From: Rhodococcus rhodochrous
Lineage (GTDB): Bacteria > Actinomycetota > Actinomycetes > Mycobacteriales > Mycobacteriaceae
NCBI RefSeq assembly: GCF_900187265.1
Contig: NZ_LT906450.1
Location: 3,897,444-3,961,443, forward strand
DNA: 64,000 nt
Direction: 5' to 3'
Position 1 is the first letter of the stretch. The number at the start of each line of letters is the position of its first letter. The position numbers and the translations under genes were made by a program. Shown here piece after piece: positions 47,750 to 57,343 of the stretch. A model generated the notes under the pieces. The model was not told the origin of the DNA. It saw nothing but the letters and a program-made list of their open reading frames with translations, and did not search any database.

Positions 47750-47787
47750 ACGACACCGCCCGCGGTTTCCGTCGCGGGCGGTGTCGT
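47750..47787. terminator. bidirectional terminator between yajQ and htpX
   Basis: Perfect 15-bp arms (47750-47764 and 47773-47787) with an 8-nt loop, between two convergent genes and 28 nt from the htpX stop. Confidence 0.85.
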
Positions 47788-47815
47788 CTGTGGGGGTCGT
47801 GCGAGTTGTCCGGGG

Positions 47816-48676
47816 TCAGCGGATCCCGGCCATGCGCTCGAGTCGTTCGATGCGGTCGGTCATCGGCGGGTGCGTCGAGAACAACCGGCTCATCTTGTCG
47901 CCCGCCCGGAACGGGTTGGCGATCATCAGGTGCGACTGGGCCGCGAGCTTCGGTTCGGGCGGCAGCGGGGCGGCCTGAGTGCCGAGAGCGAGCTTGCGCA
48001 GCGCCGAGGCCAGGGCCAGCGGGTCGCCGGTGAGCTCGGCACCGGACTGGTCGGCCTGGTACTCACGCGACCTCGACACGGCGAGCTTGACGACCGACGC
48101 CGCGATGGGGCCGAGCAGGGAAACAAGCAGCAGCGCCAGCGGATTCGCGCCACCCTCCCGGTTGCCGAAGGCCGACGCGAAGAACGCGAAGTTCGCCAGA
48201 CCCGAGATGACGGCCGCCATCGCGCCGGCGACCGACGAGATGAGGATGTCGCGGTTGTAGACGTGGGCGAGTTCGTGGCCGAGCACCGCGCGCAGTTCCC
48301 GTTCGTTCAGGATCTCCAGGATGCCCGTCGTACAGCACACGGCGGCGTTGCGCGGGTTACGTCCCGTGGCGAACGCGTTGGGGGCGTTGGTGGGGCTGAT
48401 GTAGAGCCTCGGCATGGGCTGGTGCGCCGCGGTCGCGAGCTCGCGCACGATCCGGTACATCGCCGGAGCCTGCACCTCGGTGACCGGCTGGGCGTGCATC
48501 GCCCGGAGAGCGAGCTTGTCGCTGTTGAAGTACGCATAACCGTTCATGCCGACGGCGAGCACGATCGATATCAGCAGGATCGTCGAATTCTGGAACAACG
48601 CTCCGACGAACACGATCAGCGCGGACATTCCGATCAGCAGACCGGCCGTCTTGAGACGGTTCGAGTATCCGTGCAC
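47816..48676 (-). CDS. htpX: membrane zinc metalloprotease HtpX
   Basis: A 286-residue M48 protease, the same length as mycobacterial HtpX. Two N-terminal membrane helices (about 11-48) are followed by the zinc site HELAH (134-138) in [14 protein letters not shown], two more helices, and the third ligand region [16 protein letters not shown]. It degrades misfolded membrane proteins with its active site on the cytoplasmic face. The GTG at 48676 gives the family N-terminus ([10 protein letters not shown]); the open frame to 48766 adds 30 residues not found in relatives. Confidence 0.95.
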   Translation of the reverse strand: MHGYSNRLKTAGLLIGMSALIVFVGALFQNSTILLISIVLAVGMNGYAYFNSDKLALRAMHAQPVTEVQAPAMYRIVRELATAAHQPMPRLYISPTNAPNAFATGRNPRNAAVCCTTGILEILNERELRAVLGHELAHVYNRDILISSVAGAMAAVISGLANFAFFASAFGNREGGANPLALLLVSLLGPIAASVVKLAVSRSREYQADQSGAELTGDPLALASALRKLALGTQAAPLPPEPKLAAQSHLMIANPFRAGDKMSRLFSTHPPMTDRIERLERMAGIR

Positions 48677-48777
48677 GTCGCACCCCTTCCGCACCACGAT
48701 TCCCCACTCGTTCGTCCAACGAACGAGCGCGCGGCGCGGTTCCCGCCCCGAACGGGGCGGGACCACACGACGATGCG

Positions 48778-49824
48778 TCAGCCGACGCGGGCGACGGTGA
48801 AGTCCACGAGGCGACGCAGCGCCTCGTTCGCCGGGCCCTGCGGCAAGGCATCGAGTTCGGCATGGGCGCGGGCGGCGTACGTCGCGAGGGTCGCCTTCGC
48901 CGCATCCATTCCCGGCGAGCGGACGAGCAGCTCGAGCGCCTCTGCGACGTGCGCTTCGTCCTCGATGGGACCGACGAGCAGTTCGCGCAGGCGATCGGCC
49001 TCCGGCCCGGTCTCCCGCAGCGCGTAGAGCACCGGCAGGGTGTACACACCCTCGCGGAGATCGGTTCCGGGGGTCTTGCCCGACTCCGTGGTGTCGGACG
49101 CGATGTCGATGATGTCGTCGACGATCTGGAAGGCGGTGCCGACGGCGTCGCCGAGTCGTTCGAGACGCTCGACATGTTCCGGATCGGCGCCCGAGAACGT
49201 ACCGCCGAAGCGACCGCTGGCGGCGATCAGCGAACCGGTCTTCTCCCAGATCACCCGCAGGTAGTGCTCGACCGGGTCGTCGTTGCTGCGCACACCGATG
49301 GTCTCGCGCATCTGACCGGTGACCAGCTCGGCGAACGTCTCCGCGATGATCTGCACGGCCGACGGACCGAGGGTCGACACCAGTCGCGAGGCATGCGCGA
49401 ACAGGTAGTCGCCGGCGAGGATCGCGACGCTGTTGCCCCAGCGCACGTTGGCGCTCGGAGCTCCGCGACGCATCGTCGCCTCGTCCATCACGTCGTCGTG
49501 GTAGAGCGTCGCGAGGTGCACGAGCTCGACGACGGTCGCCGCCGTCACCACGGCGGGATCGGTGGGCTTCGGCCCGAGCTGCGCGGTGAGGATCGTGAAC
49601 AGCGGCCGGAACCGCTTGCCACCCGCCTTCGCCAGGTGCAGTGCGGCCTCCGTCAGGAAGTCCTCACCGTCGGACAATTCCTCGACCAGGAGTTTCTCGA
49701 CGCTCGCGAGGCCGTCCCCGACTGTCGCGGCGAGGACCGGATCGCCGAGTTCCACACCGGCCACGACGGTGCTCGGCGCCGCATCGGCCGAACCGGCGGT
49801 CCGAGCCGCCCCCTCAGTGCTCAC
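48778..49824 (-). CDS. grcC1: long-chain polyprenyl diphosphate synthase (menaquinone tail)
   Basis: A 348-residue trans-prenyltransferase. GKRFRP (69-74), the first Asp-rich motif DDVMD (110-114) and the second DDIID (236-240) bind Mg and the diphosphates. It lengthens farnesyl- or geranylgeranyl-diphosphate with isopentenyl units, most likely to the octaprenyl tail of MK-8, the usual Rhodococcus quinone. GTG start. The neighbours menJ (divergent, 109 bp) and menG support a role in menaquinone. Homologue of M. tuberculosis Rv0562. Confidence 0.9.
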   Translation of the reverse strand: MSTEGAARTAGSADAAPSTVVAGVELGDPVLAATVGDGLASVEKLLVEELSDGEDFLTEAALHLAKAGGKRFRPLFTILTAQLGPKPTDPAVVTAATVVELVHLATLYHDDVMDEATMRRGAPSANVRWGNSVAILAGDYLFAHASRLVSTLGPSAVQIIAETFAELVTGQMRETIGVRSNDDPVEHYLRVIWEKTGSLIAASGRFGGTFSGADPEHVERLERLGDAVGTAFQIVDDIIDIASDTTESGKTPGTDLREGVYTLPVLYALRETGPEADRLRELLVGPIEDEAHVAEALELLVRSPGMDAAKATLATYAARAHAELDALPQGPANEALRRLVDFTVARVG

Positions 49825-49933
49825 GATGACGTACCCATCCTGTTCTGTCGCCTCGACTTCACCGTAGTGAACCTAGCCGTTCGTTCCCCGATCCACCTCG
49901 TCGAGGCGGCCGATCGCGGCCTGAGAGGATGGA

Positions 49934-51208
49934 GTGGTGGTGGCCGAACACTCCGCGCGAGATCCGCGGCAATCCCAGTCCTGCGTTCCCGACAGTACCG
50001 ATGTTCTCGTCGTCGGTGCCGGTCCAGCCGGTTCCGCCGCCGCTGCGTGGGCTGCCCGCGCCGGTCGCGAGGTGCTGCTCGTCGATGCCGCGACCTTCCC
50101 TCGCGACAAGACCTGCGGTGACGGACTGACCCCGCGCGCCGTCGCCGAACTCGACGAACTCGGTCTCGGCGACTGGCTGCGCACCCGCACCGTCAACCGC
50201 GGTCTGCGTCTCGAGGGCTTCGGTGGCCGCTTCGAACTCCCCTGGCCCGACTCGTCGTTCCCCGTCGTGGGCAGTGCCGTGCCGCGCACCGAGCTCGACG
50301 CCCGGATCCGGCAGGTCGCGCTCGACTCGGGTGCCCGTGCCGTGGAGGGAACGAAGGCCGTCGACGTCGAACGCGACGGCGACCGGGTCTCGGCGGTGAT
50401 CTTCCGCACCGCCGACGGGCCGCGGACAGTCCGGTGCCGCATGTTGATCGTCGCCGACGGCGTGCGCTCTCCGCTCGGCAAGGTGCTCGGGCGTCGCTGG
50501 CACCGCGACACCACCTACGGGGTGGCCGCGCGGGCCTACGCCACCTCCCCACGCAGCGACGATCCGTGGATCACTTCGCACCTCGAACTGCGCGACGACG
50601 CGGGCACCGTCCAGCCGGGCTACGGCTGGGTGTTCCCGCTCGGCACCGGCGAGGTGAACCTGGGGGTGGGCACCCTCGCGACCGCCTCGCGCCCCGCGAA
50701 CGGATCGCTGCGACCGCTCATCGACCTGTACGCGCGGCAGCGTCGCCCGGAATGGGAGCTCGGTGAGGTGACCCGTGTGGCGTCCGCTCTGTTGCCCATG
50801 GGCGGAGCCGTATCGGGGGTCGCCGGCAGGAACTGGGCGCTGATCGGCGACGCCGCGGCGTGCGTCAATCCGCTCAACGGCGAGGGCATCGACTACGGAC
50901 TCGAGGGCGGACGGCTGGTCGCCGGACTGCTCGACTCCGACGACCTCACCGACCTGTGGCCGGCGACGCTGCGCTCCCACTACGGCCGGGCGTTCTCCAC
51001 CGCACGTCGTCTCGCGAGCCTGCTCACGATCCCGAAGTTCCTGCCGGCGACGGGTCCGATCGCGATGCGGTCGCGAACGATGATGTCGGTCGCGGTGCGG
51101 GTGATGGGCAATCTCGTCACCGACGAGGACGCCGACTTCGTCGCCCGGGTGTGGCGGACGAGCGGTCATCTCTCGATGCGCTGGGATCGGCAGCCGCTCT
51201 TCGCCTGA
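49934..51208 (+). CDS. menJ: menaquinone reductase MenJ (geranylgeranyl reductase family)
   Basis: A 424-residue flavoprotein. FAD motif VLVVGAGPAGSAAAAWA (24-40), the CGDGLTPRAV block that follows the dinucleotide site, and LIGDAAACVNPLNGEGIDYG (second FAD motif) define the geranylgeranyl reductase family. In mycobacteria MenJ saturates one isoprene unit of menaquinone, giving MK-9(II-H2); rhodococci make MK-8(H2), which fits. Three GTG codons in a row make the exact start uncertain by two residues. It faces away from grcC1 and converges on menG. Confidence 0.92.
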   Translation: MVVAEHSARDPRQSQSCVPDSTDVLVVGAGPAGSAAAAWAARAGREVLLVDAATFPRDKTCGDGLTPRAVAELDELGLGDWLRTRTVNRGLRLEGFGGRFELPWPDSSFPVVGSAVPRTELDARIRQVALDSGARAVEGTKAVDVERDGDRVSAVIFRTADGPRTVRCRMLIVADGVRSPLGKVLGRRWHRDTTYGVAARAYATSPRSDDPWITSHLELRDDAGTVQPGYGWVFPLGTGEVNLGVGTLATASRPANGSLRPLIDLYARQRRPEWELGEVTRVASALLPMGGAVSGVAGRNWALIGDAAACVNPLNGEGIDYGLEGGRLVAGLLDSDDLTDLWPATLRSHYGRAFSTARRLASLLTIPKFLPATGPIAMRSRTMMSVAVRVMGNLVTDEDADFVARVWRTSGHLSMRWDRQPLFA

Positions 51209-51232
51209 ACGCCCCCCACAGCGCCCGCCCGG

Positions 51233-51934
51233 CTACTTGCGCACCGCGCGGTGCAGGGCGGTGATGCCCCCGGTGAGATTGCGCCACTTCACGTCGCTCC
51301 AGCCCGCGGCCTCGATGCGCCGGGCGAGCTGTTCCTGATCGGGCCAGGCCCGGATCGATTCGGCGAGGTAGACGTAGGCGTCGGGATTGCTGCTGACCGC
51401 CCGCGCGACCCGCGGCAGCGTCCGCATCAGGTACTCCATGTAGACGGTGCGCAGCGGTTCCCGCACCGGCGTGGAGAACTCGCACACGACGAGGCGTCCA
51501 CCGGGCTTGACCACCCGGGCGATCTCGCGCAGCCCCTCGTCCGGATCGGCGACGTTGCGCAGGCCGAAGGAGATGGTCGCGGCGTCGAAGACGGCGTCGG
51601 CGAACGGCAGTCGCATCGCGTCGCCCGCGACCATGGGGACGTTGCGGAACTCACCGGCGTGCAGCATGCCCTTGGAGAAGTCGGTGGCGACGACCCACGC
51701 TCCGGACCGTCCGAGTTCGACGGTGGACACCCCGGTGCCGGCGGCCAGGTCGAGCACGCGCTCGCCGGGCTTCAGGCCGAGTGCCGCACGGGTCGCGCGA
51801 CGCCACCCGCGGTCCTGCCCGAACGACAGGACGGTGTTGGTCAGGTCGTAGCGTGCAGCGACCCCGTCGAACATGGACGCGACCTCACGCGGGTCCTTGT
51901 CGAGCGACGCGCGTGATCCGTGAGTTGTTGCCAC
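51233..51934 (-). CDS. menG: demethylmenaquinone methyltransferase
   Basis: A 233-residue SAM-dependent methyltransferase of the UbiE/MenG family ([24 protein letters not shown] motif [15 protein letters not shown], then [21 protein letters not shown] and the [12 protein letters not shown] end). It adds the C-methyl group in the last step of menaquinone synthesis. ATG at 51934. Its stop lies 24 bp from the convergent menJ stop. In M. tuberculosis the same gene (Rv0558) lies next to menD, as here. Confidence 0.95.
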   Translation of the reverse strand: MATTHGSRASLDKDPREVASMFDGVAARYDLTNTVLSFGQDRGWRRATRAALGLKPGERVLDLAAGTGVSTVELGRSGAWVVATDFSKGMLHAGEFRNVPMVAGDAMRLPFADAVFDAATISFGLRNVADPDEGLREIARVVKPGGRLVVCEFSTPVREPLRTVYMEYLMRTLPRVARAVSSNPDAYVYLAESIRAWPDQEQLARRIEAAGWSDVKWRNLTGGITALHRAVRK

Positions 51935-52016
51935 GGCCGAAACGTTACCCGCTCCCCTGCGCCACCCCGGCGGTCGTGCCGCCCCGGAGGCGACGTCGCG
52001 ACGAACGTTGCGTTCG

Positions 52017-52469
52017 TCACACCTGCAGCTGCCGATCCTTCTCCTCGGAGGTGGCCGCAGCAGCCGCGCCCCCCTTCCGCCGGAGCCAGATCGACACGGG
52101 CGTGGCGATCAGCCATGTGACGACAATCACCGATCCGGTGGGGATCAGCGCGACGCGGGCGTCACGTCCGGTCACACGGACGAGATCGGGATCACTCCGG
52201 GCGTATTCGACGGCGATCCGCTGCCCGGTGGCCAACCCCGTCGGATACAGAACACCGAGCTCGGGATTGTGCGTCACCCCATCGGGAGTGACGAAACTCA
52301 CCGCGGACCGCAGGGATCCGGCCGAGAGCACCTCGGCGACGGCCGTGCCCGTGTCGGAGCGGATGGTGAGGTCGTTCCGGAGGGCGCCGAGGAACAGGAT
52401 CACCGCGAGGGCGGAGATCGCCGCCGCGACGATGAGAACCGCGCGCCGCGCGCGCTCGGGTCCGCTCAC
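52017..52469 (-). CDS. DUF3592 domain membrane protein
   Basis: A 150-residue protein with two membrane helices (about 10-30, [21 protein letters not shown], and about 107-127, [18 protein letters not shown]) and a loop of the DUF3592 type between ([21 protein letters not shown] ... [18 protein letters not shown]). The GTG at 52469 overlaps the menD stop by four bases; the frame runs far upstream only because it crosses menD. Homologue of M. tuberculosis Rv0556 in the same place. Function unknown. Confidence 0.82.
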   Translation of the reverse strand: MSGPERARRAVLIVAAAISALAVILFLGALRNDLTIRSDTGTAVAEVLSAGSLRSAVSFVTPDGVTHNPELGVLYPTGLATGQRIAVEYARSDPDLVRVTGRDARVALIPTGSVIVVTWLIATPVSIWLRRKGGAAAAATSEEKDRQLQV

Positions 52470-54085
52470 AGCTGCGCCCGCACCGCCGCGTGCAGTTCGC
52501 GCAACCCGGCCCGATCCGTGGTGACCTCGACCACACGGATGCCCGCGGGCGGCACCGTGTCGTCCGCGAGGGTGAGGGCGAGGCCCTGCAGATCCACCCG
52601 CTCGTGCGGGACGCGGTAGGCCGCGCACAGTGCCGCGAGGTCCATGCCGTGCGGCGTGCCGAAGACACGCTCGAAGACACCTGCGTACTGCGGGTCGCCC
52701 TGTTCGAGCAGTTCGAAGATTCCGCCGCCGTCGTCGTTCGCGACGACGATGGTGAGGTTCTGCGGACGCGGCTCCGACGGTCCGATGAGCAGGCCTGCGG
52801 CATCGTGCAGGAAGGTCAGGTCGCCGAGCAGTGCGACGGTCCGTCCCTGTTCGTAGGCGAGTGCGGCACCGACGGCGGTGGAGACCGTGCCGTCGATCCC
52901 GGCGACACCGCGGTTGGACAACACCTTCACGTCGGGCTTCGGGTAGCTCACGAGCGCCGCGTCGCGCACCGGGTTCGATGCCCCGAGCAGCAGTTGGTCG
53001 CCGGGCTTCAGCGAATCCGTCACCACCGCGGCGACGTGCAGTCCGGTTGCCTTCGGGTGCCCGTCGAGCTGGGCGCGCACGGCCTTGTCGGTGTGCGCCG
53101 ACAGCTGGCGGCATCGTTCGAGCCACGCCTCGTCGGGTGTTCCCGACACCACGGCACGGGTGCCGGTCGCGATGACGTTGCCCGAGACGTCGGGCCAGCG
53201 CGGGCCGGTGGTCAGGGCGTAGACGGTGACGGCGGGGTCGGCGAGCAGGTTCGACACCGGCCGGTGCAGCGTGGGCCGGCCGGTGATGATCGCCTGGCGC
53301 GGCTTCAGGTGCGGCAGCGCCATCGGATGCACCGGGATGCCGTGCAGCGGTGCGGTGGGTTCGGCGACGGTCGGCAGCCCGGACAGCTCGGGGCGATGGG
53401 CGGAGCCGTGACCGGAGACGACGATCGTGTCGGGGGTCAGATCGATCTCGAGCGGGACGTCGAGGGTGGCGTTCACCGTGGTGGTCCAGGCCTTGCCGTC
53501 GGGACGTCCCTCGGGCACCGGTCCCTTCGCGTCGAGCTCGGGCACGAGCGGTTCGCGCAGCGGGATGTCGAAGTGGACCGGGCCGGCGTTGCCCGATCGG
53601 GTTCCGCGGGCGGCGGCGAGAACCCGGGAGACCGCCGAACGCCACTGGCTGTTCTGTTCGATGCCTTCGGCGAGTCCGAGGCTGATGGTCGCGCGTACCT
53701 GGGTGCCGAACATCCCGAGCTGTTCGACGGTCTGGTTCGCGCCGGATCCGAGCAGTTCGTAGGGGCGATTGGCGCTGAGTACGACCAGCGGCACGCGAGC
53801 GTAGTTCGCCTCGAGCACGGCCGGCGCGAGGTTGGCCACGGCAGTACCGGAGGTCATGACGACCGGTACGGGACGACCCGAGGCGAGGGCCAGGCCGATC
53901 GCGAGGAATCCGGCGGTGCGCTCGTCGATACGCATGTGCAGGCGCAGACGTCCTGCGCTGTCGGCGGCCTGGAGCGCGAAGGCCAGCGGCGCGTTGCGCG
54001 AGCCCGGGCACAGCACGACGTCCCGAACACCGCCCCGGGCGAGTTCGTCGACGACAGCAGTGGCCTGGGCAGTGGACGGATTCAC
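52466..54085 (-). CDS. menD: SEPHCHC synthase MenD
   Basis: A 539-residue thiamine diphosphate enzyme that joins isochorismate and 2-oxoglutarate in menaquinone synthesis. CPGSRNAPL (about 26-34) and the catalytic Glu in IDERTAGF lie near the N-terminus; [15 protein letters not shown] late in the chain is the ThDP-binding NxxGGGIF motif. The GTG at 54085 begins the family sequence [15 protein letters not shown]; the open frame to 54154 overlaps the divergent flavin reductase. It overlaps the DUF3592 gene by four bases. Confidence 0.97.
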   Translation of the reverse strand: MNPSTAQATAVVDELARGGVRDVVLCPGSRNAPLAFALQAADSAGRLRLHMRIDERTAGFLAIGLALASGRPVPVVMTSGTAVANLAPAVLEANYARVPLVVLSANRPYELLGSGANQTVEQLGMFGTQVRATISLGLAEGIEQNSQWRSAVSRVLAAARGTRSGNAGPVHFDIPLREPLVPELDAKGPVPEGRPDGKAWTTTVNATLDVPLEIDLTPDTIVVSGHGSAHRPELSGLPTVAEPTAPLHGIPVHPMALPHLKPRQAIITGRPTLHRPVSNLLADPAVTVYALTTGPRWPDVSGNVIATGTRAVVSGTPDEAWLERCRQLSAHTDKAVRAQLDGHPKATGLHVAAVVTDSLKPGDQLLLGASNPVRDAALVSYPKPDVKVLSNRGVAGIDGTVSTAVGAALAYEQGRTVALLGDLTFLHDAAGLLIGPSEPRPQNLTIVVANDDGGGIFELLEQGDPQYAGVFERVFGTPHGMDLAALCAAYRVPHERVDLQGLALTLADDTVPPAGIRVVEVTTDRAGLRELHAAVRAQL

Positions 54086-54137
54086 GGAGTCCAGGGTAAT
54101 TGCGCCGGAAGTGTGGCCGGGTACAGGTGCGGTCAGA

Positions 54138-54743
54138 ATGGAGGCCGTGCGCACAGTCTTCGATCCCGCCGAGTCCGGTCCCGGCCGCTTCTACCGCCTT
54201 CTCACCGCGACAATCGTGCCGAGACCGATCGCGTGGGTGTCGACCGAGGCCGAGGACGGTGTGTTCAATCTCGCTCCGTACAGCTTCTTCACGGTGGCGA
54301 GTACCGCACCGCCGGTCGTGCAGTTCACGTCCGTGGGCCGGAAGGACAGTCTGCGGAACATCGAGCAGACGGGCGAGTTCGTGATCAACATCGCAACCGT
54401 GCCGTTGATGGAGAAGGTCAACGCCTCGTCGGCGGCGTTCCCACACGACATCGACGAGTTCACCGAGGTGGGGCTGCACGCCGAGCCGAGCGAGCGGGTG
54501 CGGCCCCCGCGGGTCGCGGAGGCACCGGCCTCGATCGAGTGCCGGCTGCACCGGGTGATCGAGATCGGCGACTCGTTCGTCGTGATGGGCGACGTCCTCG
54601 CGGTGACGGTCGATCCGGAGGTGCTCGCGGAGGACGGTGCCCCCGACTTCGCGGCGCTCGGCGCGGTGAGCCGATTGGGACGGACGGAATGGGGCCTGAC
54701 GCCCGCGGTGCGGAGACTGCAGCGGCCCGGCACTCCCGGGTGA
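54138..54743 (+). CDS. flavin reductase-like FMN-binding protein
   Basis: A 201-residue protein with the FMN-binding split barrel of the flavin reductase-like family (PF01613): [31 protein letters not shown] and [19 protein letters not shown]. It would bind FMN and use NAD(P)H, or act as an oxidoreductase of small molecules. The start at the ATG 54138 is in the 52 bp divergent gap with menD; a GTG nine bases later is an alternative. 80 bp before a siderophore-interacting protein gene with a probable iron box in between. Confidence 0.8.
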   Translation: MEAVRTVFDPAESGPGRFYRLLTATIVPRPIAWVSTEAEDGVFNLAPYSFFTVASTAPPVVQFTSVGRKDSLRNIEQTGEFVINIATVPLMEKVNASSAAFPHDIDEFTEVGLHAEPSERVRPPRVAEAPASIECRLHRVIEIGDSFVVMGDVLAVTVDPEVLAEDGAPDFAALGAVSRLGRTEWGLTPAVRRLQRPGTPG

Positions 54744-54745
54744 AC

Positions 54746-54764
54746 ACAGGTTAGGCTTCGCTGA
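54746..54764 (+). promoter_or_regulatory. probable IdeR/DtxR iron box
   Basis: ACAGGTTAGGCTTCGCTGA matches the 19-bp IdeR consensus TTAGGTTAGGCTAACCTAA at 13 of 19 positions, including the whole AGGTTAGGCT half. It is 60 bp upstream of a siderophore-interacting protein gene, the class of gene IdeR represses when iron is plentiful. Confidence 0.55.
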
Positions 54765-54823
54765 ACGATCGTCGGGATGCTGCACGTCGTCAACGGTGGC
54801 ATCCGAGCAACCTCGGAGGGCGT

Positions 54824-55684
54824 ATGGCGAAGAGCACCGGAACCGCACGGCGCGATCCCTATCTCAAGCCCGAGTCGCGGCGGATGGCGCGCGCGCAGGT
54901 GCTCGCCACCGAGCGGATCAGCCCGACCTTCGTGCGCATCACCGTGGGCGGTGACGACATCGACTCGATCGCGCCGATGGGCTTCGACCACTGGTTCCGG
55001 ATGTTCTTCCCTACCCCGGAGCAGCAGGAACTCACCCTCCCCGGGGCGACGGACGACCGTTGGTGGCCCGAATACCAGGAACTGCCCGAGGAGCAGCGTC
55101 CGGTGTTGCGGAACTACACGTTCCGCCGCGTGCGACCTGCGGGAACCGGGTTGTTCGGCCCGACCACCGAGATCGAGATCGATTTCGCGTCGCACGGCGA
55201 TCTGGGTCCGGCCTCGGCGTGGGCGGAACGCGCGCAGCCCGGCGACGAGATCGGCATCCTCGACGAGGGCATCAGCAACCTCCCTCTCGACGAGGCGCGG
55301 TCGTGGCTGCTCGTCGGTGACGAGAGCGCCGTGCCCGCGGTGGCCGGCATCCTCGATTCGATCCTCGCCCTCGACCCGCTCGCGGCGGTGGAGGTCCTCG
55401 TCGAGGTTCCGCACCCCGACGACCTCACCGCCCAGAACGTTCCGACGGGCGAGAACGTGCTGGTGCATCCGGTGATCAGGACGGATCCCGAGGCCGTACC
55501 GGGCAGTCTCGTCGCCGACGTGGTGCGGAAGTCGACCCCGTCGTCGGATTCCGCCCACGCATTCGTCGCGGGCGAGTCGTCGCTCGCGACCGGCGTGCGT
55601 CGTCATCTCGTGCGCGAGTGCGGCTGGGACCGGTCGGCGGTGACCTTCATCGGATATTGGAAGTACGGCGAGCCGGTCTACTGA
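54824..55684 (+). CDS. siderophore-interacting protein (ViuB-type ferric reductase)
   Basis: A 286-residue FAD-dependent siderophore-interacting protein. It starts MAKSTGTARRDPYLKPESRR; the flavin motif is RNYTFRRV (about 105-112) in a ferredoxin-reductase-like barrel, followed by the NAD(P)H-binding-like C-terminal domain (SWLLVGDESAVPAVAGILDS) and the family end GYWKYGEPVY. It releases iron from imported ferric siderophores by reduction in the cytosol. A probable IdeR box lies upstream. Start at the ATG 54824. Confidence 0.92.
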   Translation: MAKSTGTARRDPYLKPESRRMARAQVLATERISPTFVRITVGGDDIDSIAPMGFDHWFRMFFPTPEQQELTLPGATDDRWWPEYQELPEEQRPVLRNYTFRRVRPAGTGLFGPTTEIEIDFASHGDLGPASAWAERAQPGDEIGILDEGISNLPLDEARSWLLVGDESAVPAVAGILDSILALDPLAAVEVLVEVPHPDDLTAQNVPTGENVLVHPVIRTDPEAVPGSLVADVVRKSTPSSDSAHAFVAGESSLATGVRRHLVRECGWDRSAVTFIGYWKYGEPVY

Positions 55685-55726
55685 AAGTCGGAACCACCGA
55701 GAGACCGAATCTCTCCGGAACGACGA

Positions 55727-55769
55727 ACGTCGCGGTACCGACCGGCGAACCGGTTCGGGACCGCGACGT
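55727..55769. terminator. bidirectional hairpin between convergent genes
   Basis: Ten perfect base pairs (ACGTCGCGGT and its complement, outer ends 55727 and 55769) continue into an imperfect stem with an inner ACCGG/CCGGT hairpin. It lies between the siderophore-interacting protein gene and the convergent DUF6918 gene. Confidence 0.6.
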
Positions 55770-55790
55770 CCGGATGTCGCTGGTGTCGGC

Positions 55791-56231
55791 TCAGCCGGCG
55801 TGCTTCTGGATGAGATCACCCAGGCGCGGCAGGGCCTCGACGACGTGCTTCTTGGCCGAGGGGCGCAGCGAGTCGTAGACCTTCTTGACGCCGGACTTCG
55901 ACGTGCCGGCGATGCGCTCGTCGGTCACCCCGAGGAGAGCGTCGGCGACGACCTCACCGCGGGCGACCAGGAAGTCCGAGAACGAACCGTTGCCTGCGTA
56001 CTCCACCCAGAAGGGCTGGAGCTTCTCGACGAATTCGGGCAGCAGACCTTCGACGGCACCCGGAACGATGCCCGGGCCGACCTTCTTCACTGCTGCGTAG
56101 CCACCCTTGAGGGCGAGACCGGACGCACCCTTCTTGTCCGACACCTCAGCATCGATCAGGGCTTCGACGTCTGCCTTGACCGCCGGGAACTTGTCGGCGC
56201 CGAGGAGGGCATCGCCCAGAGCTGCAACCAC
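55791..56231 (-). CDS. DUF6918 family protein
   Basis: A 146-residue helical protein starting MVAALGDALLGADKFPAVK. It contains VDAEV-like and GLALKGGYAAVKKVGPGIVPG segments seen in a conserved actinobacterial family of unknown function (DUF6918). No signal, membrane helix or catalytic motif is visible; the Lys/Val-rich helices suggest a small cytosolic structural or binding protein. The GTG at 56231 has GGAGG eight bases upstream; a GTG two codons earlier is too close to that site. It lies downstream of menC with 98 bp between. Confidence 0.6.
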   Translation of the reverse strand: MVAALGDALLGADKFPAVKADVEALIDAEVSDKKGASGLALKGGYAAVKKVGPGIVPGAVEGLLPEFVEKLQPFWVEYAGNGSFSDFLVARGEVVADALLGVTDERIAGTSKSGVKKVYDSLRPSAKKHVVEALPRLGDLIQKHAG

Positions 56232-56302
56232 TTTCACTGCCTCCGTAGATGTGACACTTGTGACCGTTGGGACGCGGGGAACGATATACGACGATTCCGT
56301 GC

Positions 56303-56350
56303 CGTCACAGTCCGCGTCCGGCGAGGTCGTCACAGTCCGCGTCCGGCGAG
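56303..56350 (-). repeat. tandem duplication of the menC 3' end
   Basis: Two perfect 23-nt copies (56328-56350 and 56303-56325) separated by 2 nt. The first contains the last six codons and the stop of menC; the second lies just beyond the stop and repeats the same sequence. Confidence 0.92.
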
Positions 56351-57343
56351 CACCGTACGGCACCGACGCACCCGTTCGCACCACCACTCGATGCGGTCGG
56401 GATCGGCTCGCAGCGCATCGAGTCGCTCGGGTTCGGGCTCGACGGCGACGACATCGAGCGCTCCGTCGGACATGTGCAGAGCCGGCGCGACGTCGGCTTC
56501 GAAGAATCCGCCCGTGCCCAGTCCGCAGGCATACGGGAGGTCGGGCAGGGCAGCGGCCGCCGCGAGACCGGTGGCGATCCCCACCGCGGAGTCGAGGGCG
56601 CTCGAGACGACCACCTCGACGCCGTGTCCGGCGAGTTCGTCGGCGAGCGCGACGAGACGTCGGACCCCGCCGAGCGGCGCGACCTTCACAACGGCGACGT
56701 CCGCTCCCCCGGCCCGCACGACCCGCAGGGGATCCTCGGCGCGGCGGATGCTCTCGTCCGCCGCGATGCGCACTCCGGGCAGTCGCCGGCGCACCTCGAC
56801 GAGTTCGGGGACGGTCGCGCACGGCTGCTCGGCGTACTCGAGCGGTGCGTCGGCGGTGAGCGCCGTGAGCGCGCGCACGGCCTCGTCCACGCTCCAGCCG
56901 CCGTTCGCATCGATCCGGACGTTGGGCACGTGCTCGCGCACGGCCCGGACGCGAGCGACGTCCTGTGCGAGATCCTGGCCCGGCTCGGCGACCTTCACTT
57001 TCGCGGTGCGCGCACCGGGGAATCGGGCGAGGACCTCGGGGACGCGCTCCGGGCCGACGGCGGGGACGGTCGCGTTGACGGCGATCCGGGAGCGGCGCGG
57101 AGCAGGATGGCCCTGCCAGGCGGCCTCGATCGCGGACTGCAACCAGTGCGCCGCCTCGTCGTCGCCGTATTCGGGAAACGGCCCGAACTCGCCCCACCCG
57201 GCGGGTCCGCGCAGCAGCAGCACCTCGCGTTCGGTGATGCCGCGGAACCGGACGCGCATGGGCAGCGAGACGACGACCGCCCCGTCGAGCAGTTCGTCCG
57301 CGGACGGGAGGGGCGGCGAGGACGGGAAGGGCAGGGAGGTCAC
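56330..57343 (-). CDS. menC: o-succinylbenzoate synthase MenC
   Basis: A 337-residue member of the enolase superfamily. AKVKV provides the KxK base (Lys115, Lys117); RIDANGGW (Asp145), AEQPC (Glu172) and AADESI (Asp196) bind Mg; Lys220 in VVKV is the opposite base. It dehydrates SHCHC to o-succinylbenzoate. The stop codon of the upstream thioesterase gene overlaps its GTG start by four bases (57340-57343). Length is typical of the actinobacterial MenC. Confidence 0.95.
   Translation of the reverse strand: MTSLPFPSSPPLPSADELLDGAVVVSLPMRVRFRGITEREVLLLRGPAGWGEFGPFPEYGDDEAAHWLQSAIEAAWQGHPAPRRSRIAVNATVPAVGPERVPEVLARFPGARTAKVKVAEPGQDLAQDVARVRAVREHVPNVRIDANGGWSVDEAVRALTALTADAPLEYAEQPCATVPELVEVRRRLPGVRIAADESIRRAEDPLRVVRAGGADVAVVKVAPLGGVRRLVALADELAGHGVEVVVSSALDSAVGIATGLAAAAALPDLPYACGLGTGGFFEADVAPALHMSDGALDVVAVEPEPERLDALRADPDRIEWWCERVRRCRTVLAGRGL

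Noticed and set aside
52017-54848. A 943-codon frame that could be read as one large protein
   Set aside because: It is the frame of the small DUF3592 gene extended upstream through the menD gene in another frame; the amino acid content of the upstream part is not protein-like.
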